From: Erythrobacter sp. SCN 62-14
GTDB taxonomy: Bacteria; Pseudomonadota; Alphaproteobacteria; Sphingomonadales; Sphingomonadaceae
Length of the DNA: 54,062 bases
NCBI GenBank assembly: GCA_001724215.1
Contig: MEDW01000007.1
Span: forward strand, 1-54,062
Reading direction: 5' to 3'
Part shown: one piece after another, positions 1-10,425 of the stretch
Position numbering within the stretch: position 1 is the first letter of the stretch
Layout of the letters: the number at the start of each line of letters is the position of its first letter
Notes under the pieces: generated by a model
Databases searched by the model: none
The model's input: only the letters and a program-made list of their open reading frames with translations
What the model was told of the DNA's origin: nothing
Program-made: the position numbers and the translations under genes

Positions 1-1601
<1,601 letters not shown>

Positions 1602-1682
1602 TTTGTGCGTTCCTGACCCGTTTTCTCAGTTCAGTTTAGCACCCGCAATATGTGCAGCGCAATATGGGCTGCAAAACCATCC

Positions 1683-2729
1683 TCAGCGGCGCAGGCGCGC
1701 TCCGATCGTGGTGAGCAATTCATATTGCGAAAGAACACTTTGCTGCGCAGCATCAGGTAGATGGAATGGCACCTCGAGCCAGTCTCCGGGGGCCAGATTG
1801 GGCGCAGCGGAGCAATCGATCACCACCATGTCCATCGACACCTTGCCAAGGATGGGAAGGTGCGCCCCGTTCAGCATCATCGCCGCACCCGGCCCGCGGC
1901 AGCGCAGGAACCCATCGGCATAGCCCAAAGAGACGGCGGCGACTTCCGTGGGCTGGGTTGCGGTAAAGGTCGCGTTGTAGCCCACGCTGTCACCAGCAGC
2001 GAGACGGCGACGCTGGATCACGGCTGCCTCGATCCGCGCCACCTGACGGATCGGCCCTGCCAGTTCCGCACGTGGCACACCGCCATAAAGCGCAAGTCCC
2101 GGGCGCGTTACATCGAAGGCGTAGTCGGGGCCAAGGGCAATGCCCGCGCTGTTGGCAAGGCTTAGGCGCTGGTGGGCAAGCTGCGCTGCGACCTCGCGAA
2201 AGGCGGCAAGCTGGCTCGCGTTCATCGCGCTGTCCTCGTCAGCGCTGGCCAGGTGGCTCATGAGCAGGTCGATTTCGAGCGCCGCAATCGCCGGATCGCC
2301 TGCCTCATGCGGGGCAATGCCGATGCGGTTGATACCCGTGTCGACCATCAGGTGGCACGCCCCGCCACCAGCCTCGTTCCACACCCGTGCCTGGTGGAGC
2401 GAATTGATCACTGGAAGCACCCCGACGGTGCGCGCATAGGCCGCCTCGGCAGCGGCGATGGGCCCATGCAGCACAGCAATCTGCGCCGGGGGCGCATGCG
2501 CAAGCGCGGCGCTCACCTCGCTCCAATGGGCGACAAAAAACTGCGCACAGCCCGCATCGCGCAAGGCCGGCAGGCAGGTGGCGACGCCCAGCCCATAGCA
2601 ATCTGCCTTGATCGCAGCCCCCGCCCGCGCCTTGCCCGAAAGCGCATCGAGCGCACGCCAATTGGCGGCAAGAGCATCAGTGTCCACCACCAGCCGCAGT
2701 GAGGGCGGCGGCAAGCGCGCCTCAGTCAT
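1683..2729 (-). CDS. alr: Alanine racemase
   Basis: PLP-dependent alanine racemase that makes D-alanine for peptidoglycan. With the start at 2729 (MTEARLPPPS) it is 348 residues. The PLP lysine is K41 in AAIKADCYGLG, and the second catalytic residue is probably Y251 in SVGYNATFTA. The C-terminal beta domain has KVSMDMVVIDCS. I chose this start over one 57 nt upstream because its ATG overlaps the transporter's stop codon (ATGACTGA, 8 nt), a typical coupled junction, while the longer version adds an arginine-rich stretch not expected in the family. It sits last in the minus-strand run from radA. Whether it is the only alanine racemase of the cell cannot be told from this window. Confidence 0.92.
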   Translation of the reverse strand: MTEARLPPPSLRLVVDTDALAANWRALDALSGKARAGAAIKADCYGLGVATCLPALRDAGCAQFFVAHWSEVSAALAHAPPAQIAVLHGPIAAAEAAYARTVGVLPVINSLHQARVWNEAGGGACHLMVDTGINRIGIAPHEAGDPAIAALEIDLLMSHLASADEDSAMNASQLAAFREVAAQLAHQRLSLANSAGIALGPDYAFDVTRPGLALYGGVPRAELAGPIRQVARIEAAVIQRRRLAAGDSVGYNATFTATQPTEVAAVSLGYADGFLRCRGPGAAMMLNGAHLPILGKVSMDMVVIDCSAAPNLAPGDWLEVPFHLPDAAQQSVLSQYELLTTIGARLRR

Positions 2730-4353
2730 CCGCAAAATCTTTCGGCGGGCCCCACGGAATGCCCCACCAAGCAACCGCCAGCCCAAACGCCACCACGGCC
2801 CAAGTGTACCACAGGCCCGAATAGATATTCCCGGTGCTCGCCACGATCACACCAGCAATCAGCGGCAGGAACCCGCCAAGATAACCCGCCCCGATGTGAT
2901 AGGGGATCGACATCGAAGAATAGCGGATCTTGGGCGGAAACATTTCGGACAAGAGCGCGGCGACCGAACCATAGGTTAGTGCCGAGAGCAGTCCCAGCAG
3001 CAGAAGGATCGCGACAATCCCGGCAAGATTGGCAAAACCGGGCTTCTGCTTGGAAAAATCGAACCCGAACTGTGCAAGGCTGGCATGAATACCCGCCCGC
3101 CGGGCGCTGCCGCTTTCCAGCCATTCGGGCGCAATCGCAATCTGCGTTCCGCCAGCTGAGAGGGTAAGCTGGTCACTTGATGTCAGCGTGTAGGGCACGC
3201 CTGAGGCGGTGAGGGTTTCAAGGATCTTGCCGCAATCGGATTGATCGCGATTGAACAATTCGGCAAACGGATCTGTGACGCACTGAGGTCCGCTTACCGC
3301 CACAGGCGCCGCGCGCGCTGCGCGTTCCAGATCGGGATTGGCAAGTGCCCCCAAACCCCAGAAGGCCGGGAACAGCAACACCAGCGTGGCTGCCGCGCCA
3401 ATGATGATCGGGAGTTTGCGCCCGACCCGATCCGACCACTTGCCGACAATCAGGTAAAAGCTCATCGCAACAAGCCCCGAGACCAGCAGGATGAGTTCGA
3501 CCACCTGATCATCAACATGCATCGGCCCGCGCAAGAAACTCATGCCGGAAAAGAACGCCGTGTACCAGATCGTTGTCAGAACGCCGGTGATCCCGAACAG
3601 GGCGACGAAAATCCGCTTGGGATTGCCGGGATAGGTGAAACTTTCAACGAATGGATTGCCGGCTGTCTCACCGGCTTCCTTCATTGCCTTGAACACCGGG
3701 CTTTCGGAAAGCTTCAGGCGCATCCACAGCGAAATGCCCAGCAGAATAAGCGACAAAAGGAACGGCACGCGCCAGCCCCAGGCAGCGAATTCATCCGCTG
3801 GAATAAGGAAGCGACAGGCCAGCACCACGATGATCGAGAGCACGAACCCGCCGGCGACGCTGGCCTGAATGAAGCTGGTGTAAAAGCCGCGCTTTTCCGG
3901 TGGTGCGTGTTCTGCGACATAGATCGCTGCCCCGCCATATTCGCCGCCGAGCGCGAGGCCCTGAATAACGCGCAGGATGATGACGATAATGGGTGCGGCA
4001 ATTCCGATACTGGCCACAGTGGGAATAAAGCCCACCCCGGCAGTCGCAATCCCCATCAGTGTGACTGTTACAAGGAAAGTGTATTTGCGTCCCAGCTTGT
4101 CGCCAAGAAAGCCAAACAGGATCGCCCCGATCGGACGGAAGGCGAATCCGACAGCGAAAGTCGACCACACCAGCAAAAGGCCCAAGGTGTCATTATCGAC
4201 ATCGTAGAAGGCATCCTTCAGGATGTAGGCAAGTGTGCCGTAAATGAAGAAATCATACCATTCAAAGACGGTGCCCGCGCTTGATGCGCCGATTACCAGG
4301 CGAATCTCCTGCTCGCTCGGCTGGCGTGCTGCGAGCGCTTCGGCTTCTGCCAT
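2722..4353 (-). CDS. MFS transporter of the metabolite:H+ symporter (MHS) type with a large periplasmic insertion
   Basis: Inner-membrane transporter of 543 residues. MHS-type hallmarks are present: GASSAGTVFEWYDFFIYG at TM1, the MFS signature GDKLGRKY after TM2, and RVIQGLALGGEYGGAA in TM4. Relatives include ProP- and ShiA-like proton symporters. I count 12 membrane segments. Between TM9 and TM10 there is an extra segment of about 100 residues (roughly 335-437) with two cysteines (SGPQC and QSDCGK) that would lie in the periplasm. Most MHS transporters are about 430 residues, so this segment explains the extra length. The substrate cannot be read from the sequence. It lies between the IscU-like gene and alr and overlaps alr by 8 nt. 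Confidence 0.85.
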   Translation of the reverse strand: MAEAEALAARQPSEQEIRLVIGASSAGTVFEWYDFFIYGTLAYILKDAFYDVDNDTLGLLLVWSTFAVGFAFRPIGAILFGFLGDKLGRKYTFLVTVTLMGIATAGVGFIPTVASIGIAAPIIVIILRVIQGLALGGEYGGAAIYVAEHAPPEKRGFYTSFIQASVAGGFVLSIIVVLACRFLIPADEFAAWGWRVPFLLSLILLGISLWMRLKLSESPVFKAMKEAGETAGNPFVESFTYPGNPKRIFVALFGITGVLTTIWYTAFFSGMSFLRGPMHVDDQVVELILLVSGLVAMSFYLIVGKWSDRVGRKLPIIIGAAATLVLLFPAFWGLGALANPDLERAARAAPVAVSGPQCVTDPFAELFNRDQSDCGKILETLTASGVPYTLTSSDQLTLSAGGTQIAIAPEWLESGSARRAGIHASLAQFGFDFSKQKPGFANLAGIVAILLLLGLLSALTYGSVAALLSEMFPPKIRYSSMSIPYHIGAGYLGGFLPLIAGVIVASTGNIYSGLWYTWAVVAFGLAVAWWGIPWGPPKDFADD

Positions 4354-4410
4354 ATCCCGTAAACCCCTTGCGCCCGCGCAGGGGAGCGCAGGCTTTATCT
4401 CGCAACGGCT

Positions 4411-4833
4411 CTAGCGTTTCGTCTCGGCGCTGCAAAGCGCCTCGGTGGCAGCCGTCCACGGCAATAGCAAGGCTGAGTGGCGGCCCTTGTGCGGTAAGGC
4501 CGGAGCGATCACGTCAAGCCCCGGCCATTCGGGCAGAGCGCCCTGCCCGGTCAGCCATATCTCCAACTGCTGATGCGTTGCCGCGATTTCGCTTGCGCCG
4601 CGTCCCGGCATGCCAGCCGCCATGATCGCGGCCGAAGCCTGCCCGATCGCACAGGCGGCCAGTCGCATTCCGATGCGGGTGATGCAGCTTGCCTGATCGC
4701 ATTCAAGACCCAGTTCGATCACGCTACCGCAAGTGCGCGAGCGAGCGCTGGCGCGGTAGGTAAAATCACCTGCCAAAGGGTAAGCCGAAAGGCCCGTGGC
4801 CAGCGCCAGCATCTCGGGAGTGTAAAGCGCCAT
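4411..4833 (-). CDS. IscU/SufU-like iron-sulfur scaffold protein lacking the third cysteine
   Basis: Protein of 140 residues with the NifU-N/IscU fold signature. Cys35 lies in SRTCGSVIELGL, where the scaffold family has its first ligand, and CAIGQASAAIM carries the second conserved cysteine. The site of the third ligand, usually a KyPxRvkCaxLxW pattern in SufU-like proteins, reads LPHKGRHSALLLPW here, so that cysteine is replaced. This divergent form is known among alphaproteobacterial proteins labelled iron-sulfur cluster assembly scaffold. Whether it still holds a cluster is open. It lies between cvpA and the MHS transporter, all on the minus strand, and only 18 nt from cvpA. Confidence 0.78.
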   Translation of the reverse strand: MALYTPEMLALATGLSAYPLAGDFTYRASARSRTCGSVIELGLECDQASCITRIGMRLAACAIGQASAAIMAAGMPGRGASEIAATHQQLEIWLTGQGALPEWPGLDVIAPALPHKGRHSALLLPWTAATEALCSAETKR

Positions 4834-4851
4834 CGTCTGGCTTCATCTGCC

Positions 4852-5403
4852 TCAATTGCCCGCAGCCGCCTTGGCAGCAGCCTTGTCACGCGCCTCGGCT
4901 GCGGCCTGATCGCGCGCACGGCGCACCGCTAGATCCGGCACCAGCTCACGCGAGAAAGTATCGACCGCCGGATAGGATCGTGCCAGCACAATCCACGTTG
5001 GTCGGCCCTGATAACCCCAATTGTCATCATACCCAAGGATCAGGATTGCAAAGGCAAATACGCCAACAAGCACACCCTTGATTGCCCCAAACCCAAATCC
5101 CAATACCCCATCAACCGGTCCAAGCACGGGATCGGCCGGCGCCTCGCTCACATTGTTCACAATCAACTTCATTGCGGCATAAGGCACTAGCAACAGCAGC
5201 GAGATGGCCAGCAGGCTGGTTGTTTTCCCACCGTCAATATGGGCCGCCAAGGCATCGGTCAAAGGTGTGTGGAGATAATGCACCGCGAAGGCTGCAAATA
5301 TCCATGCGGCCAGAGAAACCACTTCCTGCGACAGTCCGCGCAGGAACCCGCCGATCCCGGCAACGCCCACAATACCCAGCAAGATGAAATCAAGGCCCTT
5401 CAC
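4852..5403 (-). CDS. cvpA: CvpA family inner-membrane protein
   Basis: Protein of 183 residues, named for the colicin V production factor of E. coli. Four hydrophobic segments are visible: FILLGIVGVAGIGGFLRG, VVSLAAWIFAAFAVHYL, LLAISLLLLVPYAAMKLIV and GVLVGVFAFAILILGY. The family core GFLRGLSQEVVSLAAW and PVDGVLGFGFGAIKG is clear. The tail is Ala/Lys/Arg-rich (RARDQAAAEARDKAAAK) and probably cytoplasmic. The start is a GTG. It follows radA by only 11 nt on the same strand, a neighbourhood often seen in Alphaproteobacteria. Its biochemical role is not established; envelope homeostasis has been proposed for the family. Confidence 0.9.
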   Translation of the reverse strand: MKGLDFILLGIVGVAGIGGFLRGLSQEVVSLAAWIFAAFAVHYLHTPLTDALAAHIDGGKTTSLLAISLLLLVPYAAMKLIVNNVSEAPADPVLGPVDGVLGFGFGAIKGVLVGVFAFAILILGYDDNWGYQGRPTWIVLARSYPAVDTFSRELVPDLAVRRARDQAAAEARDKAAAKAAAGN

Positions 5404-5414
5404 GGCGCGCAGGA

Positions 5415-6782
5415 TTATGCGTTGGCCATGACCTGGTCAACGAGGTTCGCAAGGGCACCCAATGAGCGATAGTTAATATCCTTGATGCCGCTATCCGCTC
5501 CCGCCGGGCCGAACCCCGTTGCAAAGCCCAACTTGGCCGCCTCGCGCAGGCGCAGACCCGCATGGGCAACGGGACGGATTTCGCCTGCAAGGCTGACCTC
5601 GCCAAACCACGCTGACTTATCCGCCAAGGGCTTGTCTGCCAGCGCCGATACCAGCGCGGCCGCCACCGCGAGATCGGCGGCCGGATCGGTGAGGCGGTAA
5701 CCCCCTGCGATGTTGAGGTAAACTTCGGCTGATGAGAAATTCAATCCGCAGCGCGACTCCAGCACTGCCAGCAGCATGGCGAGCCGCCCTGAATCCCACC
5801 CGACGACCGCACGGCGCGGCGTCGCGCCCGATTGGAGGCGCACAATCAGCGCCTGAATCTCGACCAGCACCGGGCGCGTGCCCTCCAATGCCGGGAACAC
5901 CGCGCTGCCCGCCAGCGGCGCTTCGCGGCCCGATAGGAACAGCAGCGACGGGTTGGCGACTTCTTCCAGACCTTCTGCTGCCATGGCAAAGACGCCGATT
6001 TCATCGACCGCGCCAAAGCGGTTCTTCAGCGCGCGCAGGATGCGATACTGATGGCTGCGCTCACCTTCGAAACTCATCACCACATCGACCATGTGCTCGA
6101 GCACCCGGGGTCCGGCGATGGTGCCGTCCTTGGTGACATGGCCGACCAGCACCAGCGCACAGCCGCTTTCCTTGGCGTAGCGGATCAGTTCCAACGCACA
6201 TCCGCGCACCTGAGAAACCGTGCCGGGCGCGCCTTCGATGGTGTCGGAATGCATCGTCTGGATCGAATCGATCACCAGTAGCGCCGGCGCCGGCCCCTGT
6301 CCCAGCGTGGTGAGGATATCGCGCACCGAGGTTTCCGAAGCGAGCCGGATCGGGCTGTCTGCCACCCCCATGCGGGCCGCCCGCAGGCGGACTTGACCGG
6401 CGGCTTCCTCGCCGCTGACATAGACGACATCATTCCCCCCGCGCGCGATGGTGGCCGCCGTTTGCAAGAGCAAGGTCGATTTCCCGATCCCCGGATCGCC
6501 CCCCATCAGCACCGCCGATCCCGGCACCAATCCGCCGCCGAGCGCGCGGTCAAATTCGGCCAGCCCCGTCGATTTCCTGATCGGGAGCGCCACCGGCTGA
6601 TTAAGCGGCTCAAACGCCACCGCCCGTCCCCCGCGCGAGAGATCATGCTTTTGCGAGAACACCGTAGCAGGGACGTCTTCAACCAGCGTATTCCATTCCC
6701 CGCAATCGGGGCATTGGCCCTGCCAGCGCGGCGAAACCGAGCCGCAGGAGGTGCACACAAACCGCTTTTTCGCTTTGGCCAT
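5415..6782 (-). CDS. radA: DNA repair protein RadA
   Basis: RecA-like ATPase and branch-migration helicase that assists recombinational repair. The protein is 455 residues, the usual length. It has an N-terminal C4 zinc finger (cysteines 10, 13, 24 and 27 in CTSCGSVSPRWQGQCPDC). Walker A is GGDPGIGKST at residues 94-103, and the RadA-specific LKNRFG motif follows Walker B (LLVIDSIQTM). The C-terminal Lon-protease-like domain is present (SSAEVYLNIAGGYRLTDPAA). It starts at an ATG and diverges from the patatin-like gene across a 69-nt gap that must hold promoters for both. It probably heads the run radA-cvpA-scaffold-transporter-alr. Confidence 0.97.
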   Translation of the reverse strand: MAKAKKRFVCTSCGSVSPRWQGQCPDCGEWNTLVEDVPATVFSQKHDLSRGGRAVAFEPLNQPVALPIRKSTGLAEFDRALGGGLVPGSAVLMGGDPGIGKSTLLLQTAATIARGGNDVVYVSGEEAAGQVRLRAARMGVADSPIRLASETSVRDILTTLGQGPAPALLVIDSIQTMHSDTIEGAPGTVSQVRGCALELIRYAKESGCALVLVGHVTKDGTIAGPRVLEHMVDVVMSFEGERSHQYRILRALKNRFGAVDEIGVFAMAAEGLEEVANPSLLFLSGREAPLAGSAVFPALEGTRPVLVEIQALIVRLQSGATPRRAVVGWDSGRLAMLLAVLESRCGLNFSSAEVYLNIAGGYRLTDPAADLAVAAALVSALADKPLADKSAWFGEVSLAGEIRPVAHAGLRLREAAKLGFATGFGPAGADSGIKDINYRSLGALANLVDQVMANA

Positions 6783-6851
6783 GGCGCCTCTTTATCAGAA
6801 CAGAGTAAGAACGCAATTGCGCTTTGCGCGCTTTGCCGTCAAGCTTGCATC

Positions 6852-9176
6852 ATGCGGCAGAAAGAACTGCGACTGGCGTTGGTGTGTTACGGCGGGGTGA
6901 GCCTTGCAGTCTATATGCATGGCATCACCAAGGAAATCTGGCATACCGCCCGGGCCAGCCGGGCGTTCCATTCGCCAGAAGAATCAGCGCCTTCCGGGGT
7001 GGCGGCTGCCTATCACGCAATGCTGTGCGAGATTGAGGCAATCCATGATCTGCGCCTGCGGATTTTGCCCGATATTCTGACCGGCGCAAGCGCGGGCGGG
7101 ATCAATGCGGTGTTTCTGGCACAGGCGCTCCATTCGGGCGACAGTCTTGAGCCGCTTACCGATCTGTGGCTGGCTAATGCCGATGTCAGCGAGCTCACCG
7201 ATCCCGAAGCAGAACCGCTATGGCGCCATGCCAAGTTCTGGGCGCAGCCGATTGCCGAATGGTTCCTGAAACGCCCCGGGAACACGGTGAGCGCAACGGT
7301 TGCACCTGAAACCCGCCGGGAAGTGCGCGAGAAGGTGTCCCGCTTTGTCCGGCTGCGCTGGTTTGCTCCGCCCTTTTCTGGCGGGCGCTTTTCCGCGATG
7401 CTCTATGAGGCGCTTGAGCAGATGGCCGAGCAAGGCGACGGGGTGCCTGTATTGCCAGCGGGCCATCCGGTTGATCTGGCGGTGACTGTGACCGATTTTC
7501 GCGGCCACGCCGAATTGCTCAGGCTCCATTCGCCTGCAATCATTGCCGAGACCGAGCACCGCCTGCCGATCCGGTTTCACGCGCGTGTGGCCGATGAGGC
7601 GGCGCCGGTTCTGGGCGACCGGCTTGAACTGGTGCTGGCGGCGCGCGCAACGGCGAGCTTTCCGGGTGCGTTCCCGCCGCTGATGCTGGAGGAGATCGAC
7701 CGGCTCGCTGCTGCCGAGGGACGGGAATGGGCGTCGCGGGACGAATTCCTGCGTCGGGTGATGCCGGTCCACGTGCGCGATGGTACCGTGGACACCGCCG
7801 CGCTGATCGATGGCGCGGTCCTGGTCAACGCGCCGTTCGGTGCGGCGCTGGATTCGCTCCACAGCAGGCCCTCCACTCGCGAGGTGGACCGCCGCTTTGT
7901 CTATATCGATCCGCGCCCTGATCGCCGCAGTCCCCCGCCACTTGGCGAGGCGGGCAAGGTCGGGTTTTTCGGGGCGATTTTCGGCGCGCTCTCCACCATT
8001 CCGCGCGAACAACCCATTCGCGATGATTTGGAACGTATCGAACAGCAATCGCGCGATGCGCGGCGGCTGCGCGGCATTGTGCAAGGAATGCAGGGACAAA
8101 TCGATGCCGCAGTGGAGCGCTTGTTCGGCTACACCTTCTTCCTCAATCGCCCCACCCCAAAACGTCTCGCCGCATGGCGCGCGAAAGCGCAAAACGCGGC
8201 TGCTGCCCAATCGGGCTTCGCCTTTGCCGCTTACACCTCAACCAAGTTCAGCGCGATTATCACGCGGCTTGCGCGCCTCACTCATGCTGCAGCGCCCGAA
8301 CTGGGCCTTGGCGATGCCTCGCTGATTGCCGATGTGTTGCGCGCCGAATTGGCGGCGCGCGGGCTTGAGGAATTAACCGAAAGCGGCGGCGGAGCGAGCG
8401 CTGCGGCCATCGCCTTTTTCCGCGCTCATGACATTGGTTTCCGCGTCCGGCGGCTGCAACTCCTCACGCAGAAACTCTCGCGCGATTGGCAGACAGATCC
8501 GGCCATCCCCGATGATGCGCTCGATGCCGCGCGCGAGGCGATCTATGCTATTCTCGCTCTCTATTATCGCGCCGATGATAGCGCCATGTTGCGCGATGAT
8601 TTCCGCGAATTGGCGCGCGGCGTGCTGGAACGACCCGGTGCGGTGCTCGATTTCCTCGCGCACGAGCGGCTGTTGCCACAAACCGATCTCGAGGCGGAGG
8701 AAATGCTGGTGGCAGCGCTGGAGCAGATGCCCAAGGAGTTGAAGCGGCGGATGCTGCTGACCTATCTGGGCTTTCCCTTCTACGATGTCGCCACTTTGCC
8801 GCTGCTCCAGCGCGAGGGGCTGGAAGAGTTTAACCCCGTCAAGGTCGATCGCATCTCGCCCGAAGATGCGCGCTCGATCCGCGATGGCGGCACCGCGGCG
8901 TGCCTCAAGGGCATCGAGTTCTACAACTTCGGCGCCTTTTTCAGCCGCGCCTACCGCGAGAATGATTACCTGTGGGGCCGCTTGCACGGGGCAGAACGGA
9001 TGGTGGATTTCATCGCGTCGTGCGTGCCGGGCGGAATGGCAGAGCCGCGCATCGCTGCGCACAAACGCGCCGCTTTCCTTGCCATTCTGGCCGAGGAGGA
9101 AGCGTCGGCAAGGCTTGATCGCGGCCTGATCGAAGCCTTGCGCGCCGAAGTTACAGAACGGATGCCCGAGGGGTGA
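6852..9176 (+). CDS. Patatin-like phospholipase-domain protein
   Basis: Protein of 774 residues. The N-terminal patatin domain has an oxyanion-hole-like ALVCYGGVSLAVYMHGI, the nucleophile elbow GASAGG (S80), and the partner aspartate in IDGAVLVNAP (D320). The remaining 400 or so residues are alpha-helical in appearance with no domain I can name. The length and the GGVSLAVYMHGITKE start match the large patatin-related family found in sphingomonads and actinobacteria. The activity is probably lipid acyl hydrolase; the substrate is unknown. No signal peptide is seen. I start at ATG 6852 because the conserved domain begins immediately, although the frame stays open far upstream, antisense to radA. 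Its TGA abuts the stop of dnaJ with no spacer. Confidence 0.88.
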   Translation: MRQKELRLALVCYGGVSLAVYMHGITKEIWHTARASRAFHSPEESAPSGVAAAYHAMLCEIEAIHDLRLRILPDILTGASAGGINAVFLAQALHSGDSLEPLTDLWLANADVSELTDPEAEPLWRHAKFWAQPIAEWFLKRPGNTVSATVAPETRREVREKVSRFVRLRWFAPPFSGGRFSAMLYEALEQMAEQGDGVPVLPAGHPVDLAVTVTDFRGHAELLRLHSPAIIAETEHRLPIRFHARVADEAAPVLGDRLELVLAARATASFPGAFPPLMLEEIDRLAAAEGREWASRDEFLRRVMPVHVRDGTVDTAALIDGAVLVNAPFGAALDSLHSRPSTREVDRRFVYIDPRPDRRSPPPLGEAGKVGFFGAIFGALSTIPREQPIRDDLERIEQQSRDARRLRGIVQGMQGQIDAAVERLFGYTFFLNRPTPKRLAAWRAKAQNAAAAQSGFAFAAYTSTKFSAIITRLARLTHAAAPELGLGDASLIADVLRAELAARGLEELTESGGGASAAAIAFFRAHDIGFRVRRLQLLTQKLSRDWQTDPAIPDDALDAAREAIYAILALYYRADDSAMLRDDFRELARGVLERPGAVLDFLAHERLLPQTDLEAEEMLVAALEQMPKELKRRMLLTYLGFPFYDVATLPLLQREGLEEFNPVKVDRISPEDARSIRDGGTAACLKGIEFYNFGAFFSRAYRENDYLWGRLHGAERMVDFIASCVPGGMAEPRIAAHKRAAFLAILAEEEASARLDRGLIEALRAEVTERMPEG

Positions 9177-10343
9177 TTACCCGCCGAACGCATCCTTGAT
9201 CTTGTCGAAGAAGCCGCGGCTTTCGGGGCATTCCTCGCCGGTTTCCGTAGCGCGGAATTCTTCGAGCAATTCGCGCTGACGGCGGCTGAGTTTGGTAGGG
9301 GTTTCGACTACAATCTCCACCACCAGATCGCCGCGCCCGCGCCCTTGCAGCACTGGCATTCCCGCGCCGCGCCTGCGCAATTGCTTGCCCGACTGGATCC
9401 CGGCAGGGATTTCGATGGTGTTGGTGCCGCCTGCGAGATCGGGGATGTCGACGGTGCCGCCCAGCGCTGCGGTGGTGAAACTCACCGGGATGCGGGTGGC
9501 AAGCGTTGTGCCTTCGCGTTCAAACACCCGGTGGGGCGCGATATGCATGAAAATATAAAGGTCGCCTGCCGGCGCGCCGCGCTGACCCGCCTCGCCCTTG
9601 CCGGCCAGCCGGATACGCGTGCCGGTGTCGACGCCAGCGGGAATATCGACCTTGAGCGTTTGCGGGCGATCAACGCGTCCTTCGCCGCGGCAATCACGGC
9701 AGGGATCTTCGATCACCACCCCGCGCCCGCCGCAGGCAGGACATGGCCGCTCGATCACGAACAGGCCCTGCTTGGCGCGCACGCTGCCCATGCCATTGCA
9801 CAGGTTGCAGGTGCGCTCGCTGGTGCCGGGCTTCGCGCCGGTTCCATCGCAGGTTTCGCACACCTGGCTGACTTCGATCTCGATCTCTGTGGTCTTGCCG
9901 TGGAAGGCCTCTTCGAGCGTGATCTGCATATCATAGCGCAAATCCGCGCCGCGCCGGTTCTGCTGACGCTGCGCAGCCCCGCCGCCGCCACCAAAGGCGC
10001 TGCCGAAGATGGTTTCAAAGATGTCGCCAATATCGGCAAAACCATCGCCGCCGCGACCGCCGCCAAAACCGCCGCCAAACGGCCCGCCGCCGCCCCCGCC
10101 ATTCATGCCTTGGGTGAAAGCCTCGTGGCCAAAGCGATCATAGGCCGCGCGCTTTTGCGGGTCTTTGAGGCAATCATAGGCCTCGTTGATCGCCTTGAAC
10201 TTGGCCTCGCAAGTGGCGTCGCCCGGATTGCGGTCCGGGTGATATTTCATGGCGAGCTTGCGATAGGCGCTTTTGAGCGTGTTCCCGTCGGCATCGCGGG
10301 AAACCTCAAGCGTCTGATAATAGTCGAAAGATGTTGAGGACAT
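9177..10343 (-). CDS. dnaJ: Chaperone protein DnaJ
   Basis: Class A J-protein of 388 residues and co-chaperone of DnaK. The J domain has HPD at residues 35-37 (KYHPDRNPGD). A Gly/Phe-rich linker follows at about 80-125 (GGGPFGGGFGGGRGG). Four zinc-binding repeats come next: CETCDGTG, CNLCNGMG, CPACGGRG and CRDCRGEG. The C-terminal substrate-binding domains follow. It lies 82 nt downstream of dnaK on the same strand, with a strong hairpin in that gap (10369-10404), so it is probably expressed from the dnaK heat-shock promoter at a reduced level. Confidence 0.98.
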   Translation of the reverse strand: MSSTSFDYYQTLEVSRDADGNTLKSAYRKLAMKYHPDRNPGDATCEAKFKAINEAYDCLKDPQKRAAYDRFGHEAFTQGMNGGGGGGPFGGGFGGGRGGDGFADIGDIFETIFGSAFGGGGGAAQRQQNRRGADLRYDMQITLEEAFHGKTTEIEIEVSQVCETCDGTGAKPGTSERTCNLCNGMGSVRAKQGLFVIERPCPACGGRGVVIEDPCRDCRGEGRVDRPQTLKVDIPAGVDTGTRIRLAGKGEAGQRGAPAGDLYIFMHIAPHRVFEREGTTLATRIPVSFTTAALGGTVDIPDLAGGTNTIEIPAGIQSGKQLRRRGAGMPVLQGRGRGDLVVEIVVETPTKLSRRQRELLEEFRATETGEECPESRGFFDKIKDAFGG

Positions 10344-10368
10344 AGTGACCTAACCCCTATGCCGACCG

Positions 10369-10404
10369 GCTGCCGCTGGCCCTGAACGGGAAGCCAGCGG
10401 CAGC
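10369..10404 (-). promoter_or_regulatory. dnaK-dnaJ intergenic stem-loop
   Basis: A perfect 12-bp inverted repeat, GCTGCCGCTGGC (10369-10380) against GCCAGCGGCAGC (10393-10404), with a 12-nt loop. It is not followed by a T-run in the direction of transcription, so it is not a classical terminator. Intergenic hairpins between dnaK and dnaJ in other bacteria are thought to protect the dnaK message or lower dnaJ output; that role here is inference. Confidence 0.7.
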
Positions 10405-10425
10405 GCGGCGGTTTTCATCGGAGCC

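Noticed and set aside
6393-6851. Upstream extension of the patatin-like gene by about 150 codons
   Set aside because: It is antisense to radA, is Arg/His-rich, and the conserved domain begins right at ATG 6852.
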